Notes: generated by a model from the sequence alone, not told the origin. DNA of 64,000 bases from Elephas maximus indicus (GCF_024166365.1 NC_064831.1:83216268-83280267), one strand, 5' to 3'. Positions 17,271 through 29,395 are shown, numbered from the stretch's first letter. Numbers and translations are program-made.

Positions 17271-20200
17271 AGGACAGCTTGGAAAGGGAAGAGCAAGAGT
17301 CATCAAGCACCTGGATATTTTTGGTCTAATCCAACAGTAGCCAGTTATCTCGACCAGTGACTGGAGTTTCTGGACATGCTGCTGCTGTCAACTCACCGGC
17401 TGAAGGAGCACTTCAAGGAGTAGGGGGCTTTTATCTGGTCCAGATTGAATTTGGGTCCCCACTCCTGCACTTTGGCATCCCATCCCATTCCAGCCTAGTT
17501 CTGGCCTCCCACTTTGATGGGTGCTAGGAGGAAGAGGTGACTTTGTACCAGCTTTATGGGGCGGTAGCTCCCCAGTGAAGGAAGAAGGGATCCTAGAGAT
17601 ATGAATGTTTTATTGCCGGGGCAGTGTTCCCTGGACCTTGGCGTGATGGTCAGGGAGGGAATGAGTGCATGAGCGAAGGCTGCCAGGACCTGCTGGGCAG
17701 TGCACGATTTCATTCACTAGTATATGATAATTGCTGCTGAGGGGGAGTGGGGTGTGGGGCAAGTAGTTGGGTTCTTGCGTTATAGGACTTGAAGGGGAGC
17801 AGGTATGCCCCTCAAATGTGTTCTTGGGAGAAATGATACACTCGGTCCTCATTATGTGAAATCCTGGGGTGGGGGGAGGGCATAAAGAGAGGGAAATACC
17901 GCAATGGCCTCTTCCTTACCAACACTAATTTTTCCCACACCATCTTTGTACGTTTCAAAGATTGGTCTCCTGAGTAGGCCTCCTTTTTCCCTATGTCAGG
18001 GAAGATAGGGTCCCTCTGGCTGACTTTTGAGTACTGTGAGTTAGGCAACATTGAAGTCAGCATGGGTGTTAACTTGGTGGGGAGTGGGCAGAATGAGGGT
18101 ATAGGGCAGGGGGTGGGGAGGGTAACCATTGTGTGGCCAGGGAACTGGAATCCCTGGTGGATTTCTAATTCCTGTGGTGAGATGTGAAACTCCAGGGCCT
18201 GGAGAGGAGGGGCAAGCAGAGGCAGGCCTGCTGACCGCCTTGTAGCCAGCAAGCACCAAGATGGCGGTACTTGTGCAGATGTGACCAGGTTTTCCAGTGA
18301 GAATGCCAGCAAGTGGGGAAGCGTTCAGTATTGTGTAGGGCAGCATTTGCAGCTGCGTTTTAGTTCCCTTTGCACAACTTGAAGTAGATTATACAGAATC
18401 ACACATCTCCTAAGAGTCATATGGTCAGATGAAAATAAGTTAACTTGTGATGGATGGGTTTCTACTGCGAGGTGAAGATTATTAGAGTTGTACTCAATTT
18501 TTTTTGAAGAATAAGATCAAGTAAAGCATAAACCCAAGTTAATTTTTTTCTAAGATAGGAAGCGTCCAAGGACAGGGTGACTAAGCTATATAGATGGTAA
18601 GAGTCATACTAAAGTTGAATTGAGTCTAGACGAGGAGGCAATCTGGTTACATCAATTAAGCAGGCAGAGTAGAGTTTTCCTAAAGAGCTCCTTTCAGTTT
18701 ATGAATGCTGGGGCCTTCAGTTTGATTCATTTTAAATTATAGCTTTGCCAGTATTTTTTAAAGAGTATCCAAAGACCTTTCTAGATGGAGGCAGAATAAC
18801 TGGCTTGAATATACGGTTTGCTTGTGTCTTGAATTTATGCCTGCCAAGTGTAAGTGTCCAGGTTCAGAGCTGGTGAAAAGCCCTTCCACTGGGCATATAC
18901 AGGGTTAAACTCCCCGAACTAACTCGTGGGGACTTCATAACATCATTATCACTTATTAGTGTGCTGAGCAGCACCATCCATGTCTTTAGCAAGAAACCCC
19001 TGAGTTGAATCACCTTAGTGAAGTAGATGGGGCTTTGATGGGCTCCTTGTCACACAAAATGTAATGGGACTGGCCAGGGTGGAGTTGCTAGGCGAGAGCT
19101 GGTTCTCGTGGCTTGTGATGGAGGCTCAGTGGGCCCACTACCTTCGTGTTTAACTTCGCTGGTACTTGGGTTGTGCACATGTGTTCTGGAGCCCAAGTGA
19201 CTGCAGAGGAGCCACCTGAGCAAAGTCACCTCACCGAGGACTTGCCGTGAATGCCCAGTGGAAGGAGGTAGGAGGTCATGGCTCTGCTTTAGCCACAAAG
19301 TAATTGATAAGGAAACCACAAATTTAGTATTTTGCTGATAATACTGACACTATCCCATGCTCGTCTTGTCCAAGTCAAAGATGAAGGTTAAGTTGGCTTA
19401 CTCAGTCCTTGACTGATGGGAGATGGGGGCCCAGTGCCCTTGCCCTGGCCCTGGCCCTGTGGGAAGTCGTACTGTGCCATCCTGGAGGTGGCGTTCCTGT
19501 AGGCAGAGATGGTAGAGGGAGGCCATGCATTTCCATACTTACCAAGGTTTTTTTCTCTGATGCTGTTCGATAGGAGATGTAAGTTACACTCAAAGGTGCC
19601 TCGTCATGAGGAAAAGGAACTTCCTTTTGTTCACATTCAGGACTTTTAGTGCCATATGATGTAGCAAAAGGCAGTATCGGCCAGATCAGTGTTAAATTGA
19701 TCCTAAAATTACAGTATCCCCATCAAAACAGCTGTTTTAGGTGTTGAAGTATGTCTGAAGAGTACATAGGGAGAAAGGAGGCATTTCCTCATTGATTTAA
19801 ATCAGTATGAAAATTGTATGCTTAAAACCAGAAGTTTGCACAGGTAGAAATTCTCCCACTTGTGAATGGGAGAGCTGCCACAGGAATTTTTGAAGATGAT
19901 ATTCTGTAGAGCCTAGCTTTGCAAGATTTAATTGTGGGGTAGAAATAGCAGGGGGTGAGGAAGAGGGGAGCTAACATCACAGAAGCCCTGAATGTAAACA
20001 GGGATTAATATGATATACTGTAGCCCTTAGAAGGGAAAATGTGACGCCCCCACTGACCACGGTAGCCCTGCAGGGCCGTGTGGAGCAAACAGCCAGGCCC
20101 TCCACAGCTTGGCTTCTCCCCTTGGCTCGCTCTCCCATTAGCCATTCCCCAGGCCCCTCGACGGGAAACATGGACGCTTCGCACAGCTGCGGCAGACGTT

Positions 20201-20564
20201 CGAGCCTGATGTCTGACAGTCGCATCAGGACGTGTGGTGCAAACATGATTCAGTTACGAACTCACACTATGACACTGCAACCCTACAGACCAAAACCCAC
20301 ATGTCAGCGGGAGCGGAGGCCGGCCCAGCACAGCGGCTGCCTGGCAGGCTGAGGGCTACTGGTCGGGTGAAGGGGGGCCATGCCAAGGGTCCAGGCTGCT
20401 TCCGTCCGTCTGCTCCCCACGCGCCTGGGGACAGATGGCCTTTCTTTATTGTAAAATTGTGGACTTTTAAAACCTGTTGACTAAACAGTAATTAATTTAT
20501 ATTTGTGAAAAATGCCACTGTCCTAGTGATTTCTGCTGTAAATACTGTTGTTTATATAGTATGT

Positions 20565-20570
20565 ATTAAA
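20565..20570 (+). promoter_or_regulatory. CHD2: CHD2 upstream polyadenylation hexamer ATTAAA
   Basis: ATTAAA, the commonest variant signal, lies in AT-rich sequence about 50 bases before a second copy. The paired hexamers suggest two closely spaced cleavage sites. Confidence 0.65.
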
Positions 20571-20612
20571 TTTTCCTACATTGTAAAACTGCTGTACTTT
20601 TGATTCTTGTAT

Positions 20613-20618
20613 ATTAAA
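20613..20618 (+). promoter_or_regulatory. CHD2: CHD2 distal polyadenylation hexamer ATTAAA
   Basis: This second ATTAAA is followed within 30-50 bases by GT-rich sequence (gtgtggactgcgtgg), as expected of a downstream element. It is probably the main 3' end of CHD2. Confidence 0.7.
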
Positions 20619-20635
20619 AAGTGTTACTAAGGATT

Positions 20636-22890
20636 TCTAGAACTGGGCTGACACGTTGCATTGCATTTGGTGTGGACTGCGTGGCTGGAGACTCCTTGTC
20701 CCCTCCCTTCCCTTGGGGTGGCTGGGGCACCCAGGTTTTTTTGACTGCTTGTGAAACGGAGCCTTTTAAAGTTTTTTTTTCCCTTCTCAACTCCAGGTGT
20801 GCTGATGGGTCACGGGTTGTACTCCAGAGGTTTCTAAGAGGTCACGTGCCTTAGCAGCCATTGCTGAGGCTACTCGGTGCCCTGGCCTGAACAGTGCCAG
20901 GGCAGACCCCACAGCCCTGCACCCCGTGAGCTGACCTCAGGCAGCTGAAACCAGGAGTGGAGCAGGACTTACCTTAATTTCTCTCAGTGCATGTCCTGCC
21001 CAGGAGGCTCCAGGAAGACTGGGAAGGGTGTATTTGAAGTCTTGTGGGCACCCAAATGGGGTCCTGCAGCCCACTCTGTTCAGAAGGAATAAAAAACACC
21101 TTGTCTGCCAGCCTGCAGCCTGGAGGGTAATTTAACAGTTGGTTATATATTCTTGTTGGTTATATATTCTTGGAGGGGAAAAAAGCATTTTAGAATGGAA
21201 ACACTGACACAAATGTTAACTCTAGCAATTTGGCACGGGGGCAGGCCCAGCTCCTGCGAGGCCCAGACAGAGGAAGGGTGGCAGCAGCCTGCGGGTGGAG
21301 GTCCCCATCCGAATAGGAGTAGGAGAAACGTGCCCACACCCACGGATTTTGACGAATACATACATGAAACCAAACAAATCTTCATTGTTGGTATCAAATA
21401 AACCCAGGTGTCTGCTCAGTTAACCCCTGTGACTCTGCTCCATGGAGAGAGCCAAGTGATCAGTCCAGACTTGGACCTTGCTAACCCGAGTGTGTGCAGG
21501 GAGGGGAACCAGGGTCCGAGGGCATGAAGCGCTGAGAGAAAGACGAGAAGAGCCGAGGGCTATTCCTGCCGATAAAGCAACTCATCCTAATCACGTTCCA
21601 ACTCGACACTAGGCTGGAAGGACTTGGGGAAATTTTATTTTAAGAACAAGCGCTGCAGTAATCAGCTTATGACTTACAATAGCAGCAAGGCTTTTACACT
21701 GACGGCTGCCAAACGCTGCCTTTTACTGGAAGAAGTGGGCCTCCTCGCTGGCCTGGACCTCGCATGCCTGGCGTGGAGGCAAGTCTTCCTCAATTAGTGC
21801 CAGCAGAAAGGTCACTTAGTGAATGAGACACAAGGCGCTGCTGCCATTTGCCAGCGCTCCGGGTCCCAGCCTTCGGCTCTTAAAGGAACTGTACCCAGCT
21901 TCCCCTGGGTGCTTTGTCTAAATTACAGCTCTGTGCCAGGCCTCCCTGCCCACCAGAAGCCTGGAGTCCCACCCAGTGTCACCTGCTGCCCTCGGGTTCC
22001 GTTTTGTTGAAGTGGGGGAAGGACACAGCATGACTGATGACACTATCCTGTACGCTGGACATCTTGATGACTTCCCAGTCCATATTGTGGCCAAGGGACG
22101 TGCTGAGATCACAAGTGTGGCCAGTACACCTGGTTTGCGTCTGACCACGCTTATCTGGCATCTTGGGGACATGGACATGGTTGACCTGCAGGCTTCTCGC
22201 TGCCAGTCCTCACGCCAGCTGCTGTGTGCAGGGTTCGCACGCATCTTCTCTTCATTAATTTCCTCCACGACCTACGAAGGGGTTTTTTTGGAGTGCAGTG
22301 CTCGCCAACCCGGGTTCTGCACCGGTTTCAAGGCTGGTCTACAGGGCTCCTAGGGCAGGAAAGGCAGGGCTAGCTGTGTGGCCCCCCTGCGTGCCACTGG
22401 GCTGGTGACCTTTCCATCTTCATTTGCAAAGGGAGGAGACAGCTTCTTGGGTTCCTGCAGCTTGTGAGTGCCAGTGTGCACCGTGGAAAAGGAAAAGGTT
22501 TGCAAACTTGAGGGCTACCTAGATGGTGGCAGCATCCTAGGCTGGGGAGGGGGTGGGAGCCAGCAAGCACCTGGCAGAGGTCAGGGGAAACCTGGGGTGG
22601 GTCTTGCCTGGCCTGGAGGGCCGCGCTCCGGCTTAGATAGTGCCTGAGCAGCCCTCCCGCAGAGCCTGCCCGAAATGCATGGAGCTGCCCAGCTCGCCAA
22701 AGGAAGAGGGCAGGGGGCTTCGGCAAGGCGCAACTTGCTCTGGGGGGAGATTGAATCCCGGGAGGAAGGCCAGCAGGGACCGGAACCATCTGAACACGGA
22801 GGCGAGAGACAGGCCCTATTCAAGGAGCGCAGTCTGGTGGGTGAGACGCAGCTGGGACTAGAAAGCCAGCAGAGAGAAGACTTACCTGGA
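20636..22890. other. CHD2-RGMA intergenic DNA, CHD2 side
   Basis: No gene or clear repeat. AATAAA hexamers on the + strand at 21089-21094 and 21397-21402 could serve rare read-through CHD2 transcripts. A short duplication (ggttatatattcttg twice, 21141-21172) is present. A 125-codon + strand open frame at 21976-22353 has no recognisable content. Confidence 0.4.
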
Positions 22891-22894
22891 CTGC

Positions 22895-23180
22895 GATCTT
22901 AAGCCCGTGCTGTGGGCCAGACCCCGTCCTGGGAGCGGGGGACACAGTGGTAAACGGGAAGGATGAGGCCCCCGCCCCCTTGGAGGCGACGTTCTAGATG
23001 TGGAGGGGGGTAGCCAGGCACCAGGCAAGGACATCATAAGAGAACAAAATGTCAGGTAAGTGCTCTGGAGGAAACAGCCGGGAGATGGGGAGAGGGACGG
23101 GGTGCTGGCGTCACCCTGGTGGAGAAAACCAGGGGAGGGGCGTGGAGCAATGGGGGGTGAGGTGGGGGCTGGAAGGTGGA
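22895..23180 (-). mobile_element. L2 3' end fragment, antisense
   Basis: Ancient LINE-2 pattern: gtgctgtgggccagaccccg, then gggacacagtggtaaac, then gaggcgacgttctaga. It is diverged and G-rich. Confidence 0.5.
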
Positions 23181-23184
23181 CAGA

Positions 23185-23345
23185 CGTTGGCTGAAACTCT
23201 GGCTCTGCCCCTTATTGGCTGGTGTTCTTGGCCCGGTCTTCACCTCTCCAAGCCCTGATTACAAAATGCAGATAACGGTAGCCCCTCGCCAGGCTGTGGC
23301 AGGAGGGACTGAGGTCGTTGAGATGGCGCACATGATGGGCTTGGC
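23185..23345 (+). mobile_element. MIR, sense
   Basis: Order of motifs is MIR-like: ggctctgccccttattggct, ttcacctctccaagcc, aaaatgcagataacggtag, then a ggctgtggcagg segment. Confidence 0.6.
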
Positions 23346-23937
23346 CAATATTACCAGAAGGCGAAGTTGCGAGAGCCCGGGGAGGAGGCTGCTGGGCGGT
23401 CGGAGACCACTGGAGGCGGGCCCTGCGTGTGCTTTGGGGCGCGGAGCCAGCCCCAGAAGCTGAGACGAGGGGCCCGGGTGACTGTGTTTCTAGGACTGTC
23501 CTGCAGAGGGCAGCAGATCTTCACAAACAACGGGCCTGCCGTCCTTCCCCTGCCCGACGTGCTGCTCTCCAGGGCGGTGGATCCCACGATGGAGCCGCCT
23601 CCACACACGAGGAGACGCGGGCATGTGCCAGAGGACCGAGGGGTGGGGTGGAGGCTGCGAGTGGGAGCCCCGAGGGCCCTGGGGGCCTAAGCAGCCAGGC
23701 CCGGCTAGCCCCTTCTCTGTCCTCACCTCCAGCCACAGCTCAGGGTCGCAAGGGATCCTGCTCCCCCCAGTGTAGCGACTCTTCCCTCCCACCCTCCTGT
23801 GTTAGCCACGAGTCCCCTCACACCCCTCTGCTGCTTCATGAGACCCTACTTTAACCCTGAAGCCCCTTGGTTTGCCTCCAGGCCCTCTACAAGCTGCTCC
23901 AGCTGATCACTCCAAACTTCCCTCTGTTCTTGAGCAG
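23346..23937. other. Intergenic, unassigned
   Basis: G+C-rich single-copy-looking DNA with moderate CpG content at 23380-23500. Open frames on both strands here overlap each other and show no family resemblance. Confidence 0.35.
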
Positions 23938-23999
23938 CCTGCTTCCATAAAAATTTACAGCCTTGGAAACCCTACCAGGCGGTTCCACTCTGAATCCTG
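23938..23999 (+). mobile_element. AfroSINE internal fragment, sense
   Basis: Only the middle survives: ctgcttccataaaaatttac, then agccttggaaaccctacc and ggttccactctg. Confidence 0.75.
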
Positions 24000-24510
24000 G
24001 AAGCCGGCACTGCAGCCAGCCCCACTGCCTCTTGCAACCTCAGATATTTGAGGACCTCTAGGCCACTGTGCCTCTCCATTGCCCCCACTTCCTCCTCTAT
24101 CTGTCTGGTGAACACCTGTTCATCGTCATGATTCAATTCAGGCTGGTTTCCTCTGAGCAGCCTTCCCTGGTCCGGCTGTTCCTGTCCCCATTCCTCTCTG
24201 TCCCTTCCCTGACACCATTGGAGTCCCTGGTGCCCACTGACACCCCATACCAGACAGGGACCTGATTTCCTCATCTCTGCATCAGCCCGAGGCCTTGTAG
24301 GTGCTGGGGGGTGTGGAATGAAGGCAGGGCGGTCTACTATGCCTCCTTCCTACTTGGTCCTTGGCTGTGCTGGTCCCTGGCCTGACAGTGGCCCTGCCGT
24401 AGGGGGCTGCTGCATTTGGTGAGGTGCCCAGGGAGGGGGTATGAGAGAGGGCAGGTGGGGGCTCAGGCCAGAGTCACATCTCTAATCCCTGGCCTCCCAG
24501 ACCTGGCGGC

Positions 24511-24533
24511 GGGGGTGGGGTGGGGTGGGGGTG
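24511..24533 (+). other. G-quadruplex-forming G runs
   Basis: Four or more runs of four to five G separated by single bases (gggggtggggtggggtggggg pattern). Confidence 0.6.
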
Positions 24534-24684
24534 TATTTAAAGCACTTAGTAGCCAGCACCATGTGATTCTCAGTTGTGGAGCAGGGTTCTCAAGGGTCCC
24601 TGTGTGCCAGGTGTTAACGTCTTTGCTGGAATGTGGGAAGGTCAAGGGGGTCTCAGGGAAAGACCTAGAATTGTGGTGGAGCTT

Positions 24685-24884
24685 TAAAAAATCCATTGCC
24701 TTTGAGTCGATTCCGACTCATAGCAACCCTGTAGGATAGAGTGGAGCTGCCCCATAGGGTTTCCAAGGCTGTAAATATTTACGGAAGCAGGCTGCCATAT
24801 TTTTCTTCTGTGGAGCAGCTGCAGAATTTGAACCACCAACCTTTCAGTTAGCAGCCGAGCCCTTAGCCACTGTGCCACGAGGGT
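24685..24884 (-). mobile_element. AfroSINE, antisense
   Basis: Long subtype with the - strand segment gaagaaaaatatggcagcctg. It is bounded by aaaaaatccattgcc and cactgtgccacgagggt. Confidence 0.93.
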
Positions 24885-24899
24885 GGAGCCTTAGGGACT

Positions 24900-25078
24900 G
24901 AAAAACCAGAAACCAGTTGCCACTGAGTGGATTCTGACTCATGGTGACCCCATATGTTGCAGAGTAGGACTGTACACCATAGGGTTTTCAAGGCTTTGGC
25001 CTTTCAGAAGCAAATCACTAGGCCTTTCTTCCAAGGTGCCTCTGGATGGATTTGAACTGCCACTGGCACCCCAGAACC
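24900..25078 (-). mobile_element. AfroSINE, older, antisense
   Basis: Lies immediately beside the previous copy. It belongs to the older subtype with 'cagaagcaaatcactaggcc' and 'cttccaaggtgcctctgg', and its head is lost. Confidence 0.85.
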
Positions 25079-25834
25079 ATCTCCTCCTCAGACCCTGGGC
25101 CTTTTAGGCTTCAGATCTGGGGGACAGTGTCTCACCTCTGAGAGTGTTAATTTCTGTTCCTCTGCTTTCAGTGCTCTTATACTAACTCCAAGTTATAAGC
25201 AGGAAAAAGTTAAATGGCCAAAAATGTTGAAAAGTCTAGAAGGATGGGGTAGGTAGCTAAGAGATGCTGTTAAACTGACGGGGTCCTTGGCCTTACAGAG
25301 TAGGAAGATGAAGGTTTCCCAGAGAGACAATCGGACCTTCCATGGAATCAGGGGCCCCTAGACTCCTGATGGGGGCTTGGGGTATGGTCTTCCCACTGAC
25401 CCCTGGCCAGAACACCCAGCTTCTTTGGCCGAAACAGGAGCTGAATAAAGAACTCTTCAACTGTTCCAAGAGTCTGACAAGTAACCAATCAGACCAAAGA
25501 CATGTGATAACTAAGCCATAACCTAAGAGACCTGCCTAAGGAAAACGACATTGAACAAAATAGGGATCCTGCCCTTGTGTGCCATGAGGGCCTGGTGGGA
25601 TACACACATATGTGAGGCTGGAGATGGGCCTTTCCTTCAAGGTGCCCTTTGTCCAGCTCGCATCAATCATCCTGTGAGTGGGCTGGGCGCCGAACACTGT
25701 GTTTCATTTGTTGCCTTGTTCCTGGCGTAGGAGCTGCCTGTGGAGGTTAGTTCAATGAATGGGCTGATGACTTTGGATGGCCCCCATTCAGTGGGACCGG
25801 TGAGATGTGGGGAGAAAAGGGAGCTAGTCAGCCC
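25079..25834. other. Intergenic, unassigned
   Basis: No repeat or gene recognised. Composition is ordinary. Confidence 0.3.
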
Positions 25835-26045
25835 TTGTTGAGTGTCTGTGGTTTGCTCAGGGCTTTCTTTTATATATTATTTTTGTATTCCTTCTTATCA
25901 TTTCTCTAGTCTTCTCAACCACCCTTCCAGTAGGAACCACCACCTTCATTTTGGAGATGTGGAGACTGAGGTTCCAGGTCATCCAGCTAGCAAGCGGTAA
26001 GGCCAGGAGTTGAATCCAAATCTTTCTAGTCCCCAGGGTCTCCAC
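25835..26045 (-). mobile_element. MIR, antisense
   Basis: Reverse-MIR motif order: gagtgtctgtggtttgct, then cattttggagatgtgg, gactgaggttcc, ccagctagcaagcgg and gagttgaatcca. Confidence 0.7.
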
Positions 26046-26199
26046 CACCTCATGCTGCATCCAGTAGCTGAGGGGCATTGATCATACCCCTTCCCAAGGA
26101 CCCCTACTATCCTTTTTGTTTTCTCCTTTCTTTTTTTAAATGTTAGCATCGTTTTTCTCATCACAATGAGAACTTGAGTCCACACATAATTTAGAATTC

Positions 26200-26425
26200 T
26201 CTGTAAAGCCCAACCTTAAGAGAGCACAGCTGTCCTTTTCCAAGTGTATCGGCTGGCCCGACCCCAGGGCCTCCCAGGATTCTCTGTAGGAACTCAGCCT
26301 TCTGAAATCTTTAGCCCCAGAGTTACAGCCAACAGACCCCGAACCAGTCTTATCAACTGCATCTTTGCAATCAGCTTGTTAAACAATAAATAACACATTT
26401 CCTTTATTTGGGAAATGCATTCTAT
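26200..26425. other. Possible conserved non-coding block
   Basis: Repeat-free sequence turning AT-rich at 26340-26420 (cagcttgttaaacaataaat). The look is that of conserved regulatory DNA, but no alignment was possible. Confidence 0.25.
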
Positions 26426-26430
26426 GAGCA

Positions 26431-26648
26431 AAGGTCCCTGGGTGGTGCAAATGGATTATACTCAACTACTAACCTCAAGGTTGGTGGGTTGGACCCGCCT
26501 AGCCGTGCCATGGAAGAAAGGCCTGGCGATCTCCTTCTGTAAATATTACAGCCAAGAAAACCCTATGGAGTGGTTTTACACTGTAACACATGAGGTCACC
26601 ATGAGTCAGAATCAACTCGACAGCAACCGGTTTGGTTTGGTTTGGGTT
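26431..26648 (+). mobile_element. AfroSINE, sense
   Basis: Variant head ggtccctgggtggtgcaaat, ending in ggtttggtttggtttggg. It has the gaagaaaggcctggcgatct middle of the 'tccctgggtggtgcaaa' subtype. Confidence 0.93.
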
Positions 26649-27000
26649 TATTCTGTGAACACAGCACTTCTTAAAAATTTGCTCTGCCACGTTTGCATCA
26701 TTTAAATTTTAAAATTAAAAACAATCAAGCTGCTCATGCTTTCTAATGTGTCCCAAGACAAAAATTTGATTCCAGCATGCCAAGCCTGCTCCCCTGTGAT
26801 CTTCCCAGTGTTAGGAAGTGGTACCGCCATCTACCCAGGGGCTCAGGCTCCGCACCCTGGGCGCTATTTTGGTCTGTTTTTAAGCCCTCTCATTCCCCAC
26901 ACTCTCAGCAAACATTTCAGCTCTATCTTCTTATTAAACTCTAATGACAATCATTTCTCATGGTACCACTCCCTCTGCTTGGACTCACGCAATAGGCCCT

Positions 27001-27076
27001 GACTTCCTGTTTCTCCTTTGCCTTCCTGGGTCTCCCCTGACTTCCTGTTTCTCCTTTGACTTCCTGGGTCTCCCCT
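27001..27076 (+). repeat. 38-bp tandem duplication
   Basis: The unit gacttcctgtttctcctttg plus ccttcctgggtctcccct occurs at 27001 and again at 27039 with a single base difference. Confidence 0.9.
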
Positions 27077-27087
27077 GTCTTTCCTCT

Positions 27088-27289
27088 ACAAACCCATTGC
27101 CATCGAGTTGATTCAGACTCATAGCAACGGTATAGGACATAGTAGAATTGCCCTATGAGGTTTCCAAGGCTGTAAATCTTTATGGAAGCAGACTGCCACA
27201 TCTTTCTCCGTGGAGCGGCTGGTGGGTTTGAACCACTGATCTTTTGGTTAGTAGCCAAGCACTTAACCACTGTACCACCAGGGCTCTTA
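27088..27289 (-). mobile_element. AfroSINE, antisense
   Basis: Full-length long subtype running from aaacccattgccatcgagtt to accactgtaccaccagggct. Confidence 0.95.
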
Positions 27290-27309
27290 TCTTTCCTCTA
27301 TTCAGCAGC

Positions 27310-27930
27310 TGAAATAATTACTTTAAGACCAAGTCAGATACAACACTCCCATGCTCAAAGTCTGCTAGTGGCTTCCCATGGCAATGGGAATAAAACACCA
27401 GGTCCTCCCCCCACCTACAAGGCCACAGTGATCTGGTCACTCTCTGCAGCCCTGCCTTGGACCTGCTCTGTTCACTCAGACCCCCCAGTATCACTCATAC
27501 CTTCCTGCTCTGTTCACTCAGACCTTCCAGTCACATTGACTTCCTGCTGTTCCTTGAACTTTCCAGGCCTGCCCTGGTGCCACTGCCTTTCCACTTACCA
27601 TTGTCTTTCTAGAATATTCTCCCCTTGATCTTTGCACGACTTATTCCCTAAATCCGTGCAGGTGATTCCATCAGACCCTTCCTGACTACACTAAAAAGGA
27701 AAATCTCTACCTATCCTTTCCCATTCCAAGCTGCATCCCTCTCAGAACCTTTAACCTGCATTGTCACCATAGGGCGTTCAATTACATACCTGTGTGCTGA
27801 TGTAACTGCCTCCGCCATGAGAACGCAAGGTAGTCTGTTTGGTTCACTGCTGTGTTCCCCCGGCACAGTGCCTGGGACATATAACTTATTATTCCATATT
27901 TGTTCAATAGATAAATGAATACGTACACAG
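27310..27930 (+). mobile_element. L2 (LINE-2) 3' region, sense
   Basis: Characteristic L2 order: tggcttcccatggcaatgg, ctacaaggccacagtgatct, gccactggcc-like cluster, ccttcctgactac. It ends at ttcactgctgtgttcccc and tttgttcaatagataaatga, the L2 3' terminus. A 21-bp segment (cctgctctgttcactcagac) is duplicated at 27462 and 27504. Confidence 0.75.
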
Positions 27931-28004
27931 GCAAAGACAGGGGATGACCATTTTCGGTGGCATCACGACGCTCTGCCAGGGCCTGTATGTGGAGGCAATT
28001 TATG

Positions 28005-28172
28005 AGCCTTAGCTCCCTGGGTTTCCATAATGACCTCGGGAGGTAGGTACTCATAATTCCATTTTACAAATAAGGATGACTCTAACGCTCAAAAAATCCA
28101 AGGGAGACCACACAGCTAGCAATGGGCAGAGCCAGTTTGGACGCCAAGTCTGTGCTGCCCGAGCCCAAGCGC
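28005..28172 (-). mobile_element. MIR, antisense
   Basis: Reverse-MIR landmarks: cctcgggaggtaggtact, ccattttacaaataagg, cacacagctagcaatggg and cagagccagtttgg. Confidence 0.75.
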
Positions 28173-29189
28173 CACCCGCAGCCCGGGACGCTCTCTGGCC
28201 TGACTTGGATGCTCTAACAGGCCTCTGCTTAAGTTTTCTGGTAATTATTGTCATCCCAGAAAGTGCCCCTTCATTATAAATGATTCTCATTCCTTTTAAT
28301 AGCCCCTTCTCTCCTGTTTTCTTCTATCCTTACTCATTCTGCTTTGCCAAACAATAATTCCAAGAGTTCTCGTCACATAGCAGCAAGTAAATTGGGACGG
28401 AGTGAGGTGTGCCTGGACCATCTGCTAATGCATTTACCTCCTGGCTGGCTGGCCTGGACTAAGTTGGCACTGAGGGGGGTCTTTGCTCCAGACCCAGCCG
28501 GCAGTGCAAGATGAAGCTGCTTCTTGGGAATCGTTTAGCTAAAAAAGATGCTGTGTTCCATATTCGTGGTGAAACTCAAATTTCCATGTTCATAAGGGCA
28601 ACTGGTAGCCTGGTGCTTGGGAGAGAATTGCAGCTGGTTAATTTTAGGGTCCTGAAAAAATTCCAAACCATTTTCTGGCAAATGCCCGCTGTATTTTCAT
28701 CTGATGGTGGACTAGAGATATTTCTTCCTCCATCGTGCCCTGCCTCCTCGATAATCTCTTCTTCTGCGCTGGCCATGTGCCAGTGGCTCTGCCGCCTCAG
28801 TGATGCCTCCCCCATTGAAGTTATTTATGTCACGTCAGGTGCTCCTGAGGATGAGCGTTGTATCAGTAGGTACTGACAGTACTAACAGTTTGGGCAACTG
28901 GGTAAGAGGTGTGGGTTTGTTCTGGCCTCATTTTGTCTTTTCCAACCTGGTTCCTTGCCCCCATCCCCTAAACTCCTATGTTCTCACTGGGAGCCTGTGT
29001 AATGTCAGGGCTCCAGAAAGTTCCCCCATCCTGTTTTTAGCCTTCCTGTTCTGCCTGGTATTGGTGTAAATGCTCACTCTTTGGATTCCTCACCTCGCCA
29101 GCCTTTTCGTTCACTTCCCTCACAAGCTTCCAAGGCTGGTGTGGCCCTCTCCTCTCCCCTCCCACCCACTCTCTCACTCTTCCTTTGGT
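28173..29189. other. Intergenic, unassigned
   Basis: No repeat recognised over 1 kb. The AT-rich parts at 28250-28400 and 28510-28700 have the low-repeat look of conserved non-coding DNA. A + strand open frame (28511-28876) shows no recognisable protein. Confidence 0.3.
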
Positions 29190-29395
29190 ATAATAATGAC
29201 AGTACCACCACTGGACACTGTGTGCTAGGCCCTATTCCAAGTATGTCACAGGAATTAACTCATTGACTCTCCAAACAACCCTATGTGATAGGCACTTCTT
29301 ATTTTAGAGGTGGGAATGGAGGTTCAGAGAGGCTAACCTGCCCAAAGTCGCACAGGTAGAAGGTGAAGGAGCTGGGATGTGGCCTGACTTAACTG
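29190..29395 (-). mobile_element. MIR, antisense
   Basis: Well-preserved reverse MIR: gtgctaggccctattcc, attaactcattgactct, aacaaccctatgtgatagg, tcagagaggctaac and cccaaagtcgcacagg in order. Confidence 0.85.

Larger units (their letters stand above)
17271..20635 (+). other. CHD2: CHD2 3' untranslated region
   Basis: About 3.35 kb of sequence follows the CHD2 stop without any recognisable repeat, which is unusual in this repeat-rich window and fits a conserved 3' UTR. Two ATTAAA polyadenylation hexamers sit at the end. A G-rich run lies at 17865-17880. Short open frames here on either strand show no coding character. The end is inferred from the hexamers, about 17 bases after the second; no transcript data were available. 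Confidence 0.85.

Noticed and set aside
21976..22353. 125-codon + strand frame containing TDDTILYAGHLDDF
   Set aside because: The phrase recalls polymerase motifs but no flanking domain, splice context or retroelement structure supports it.
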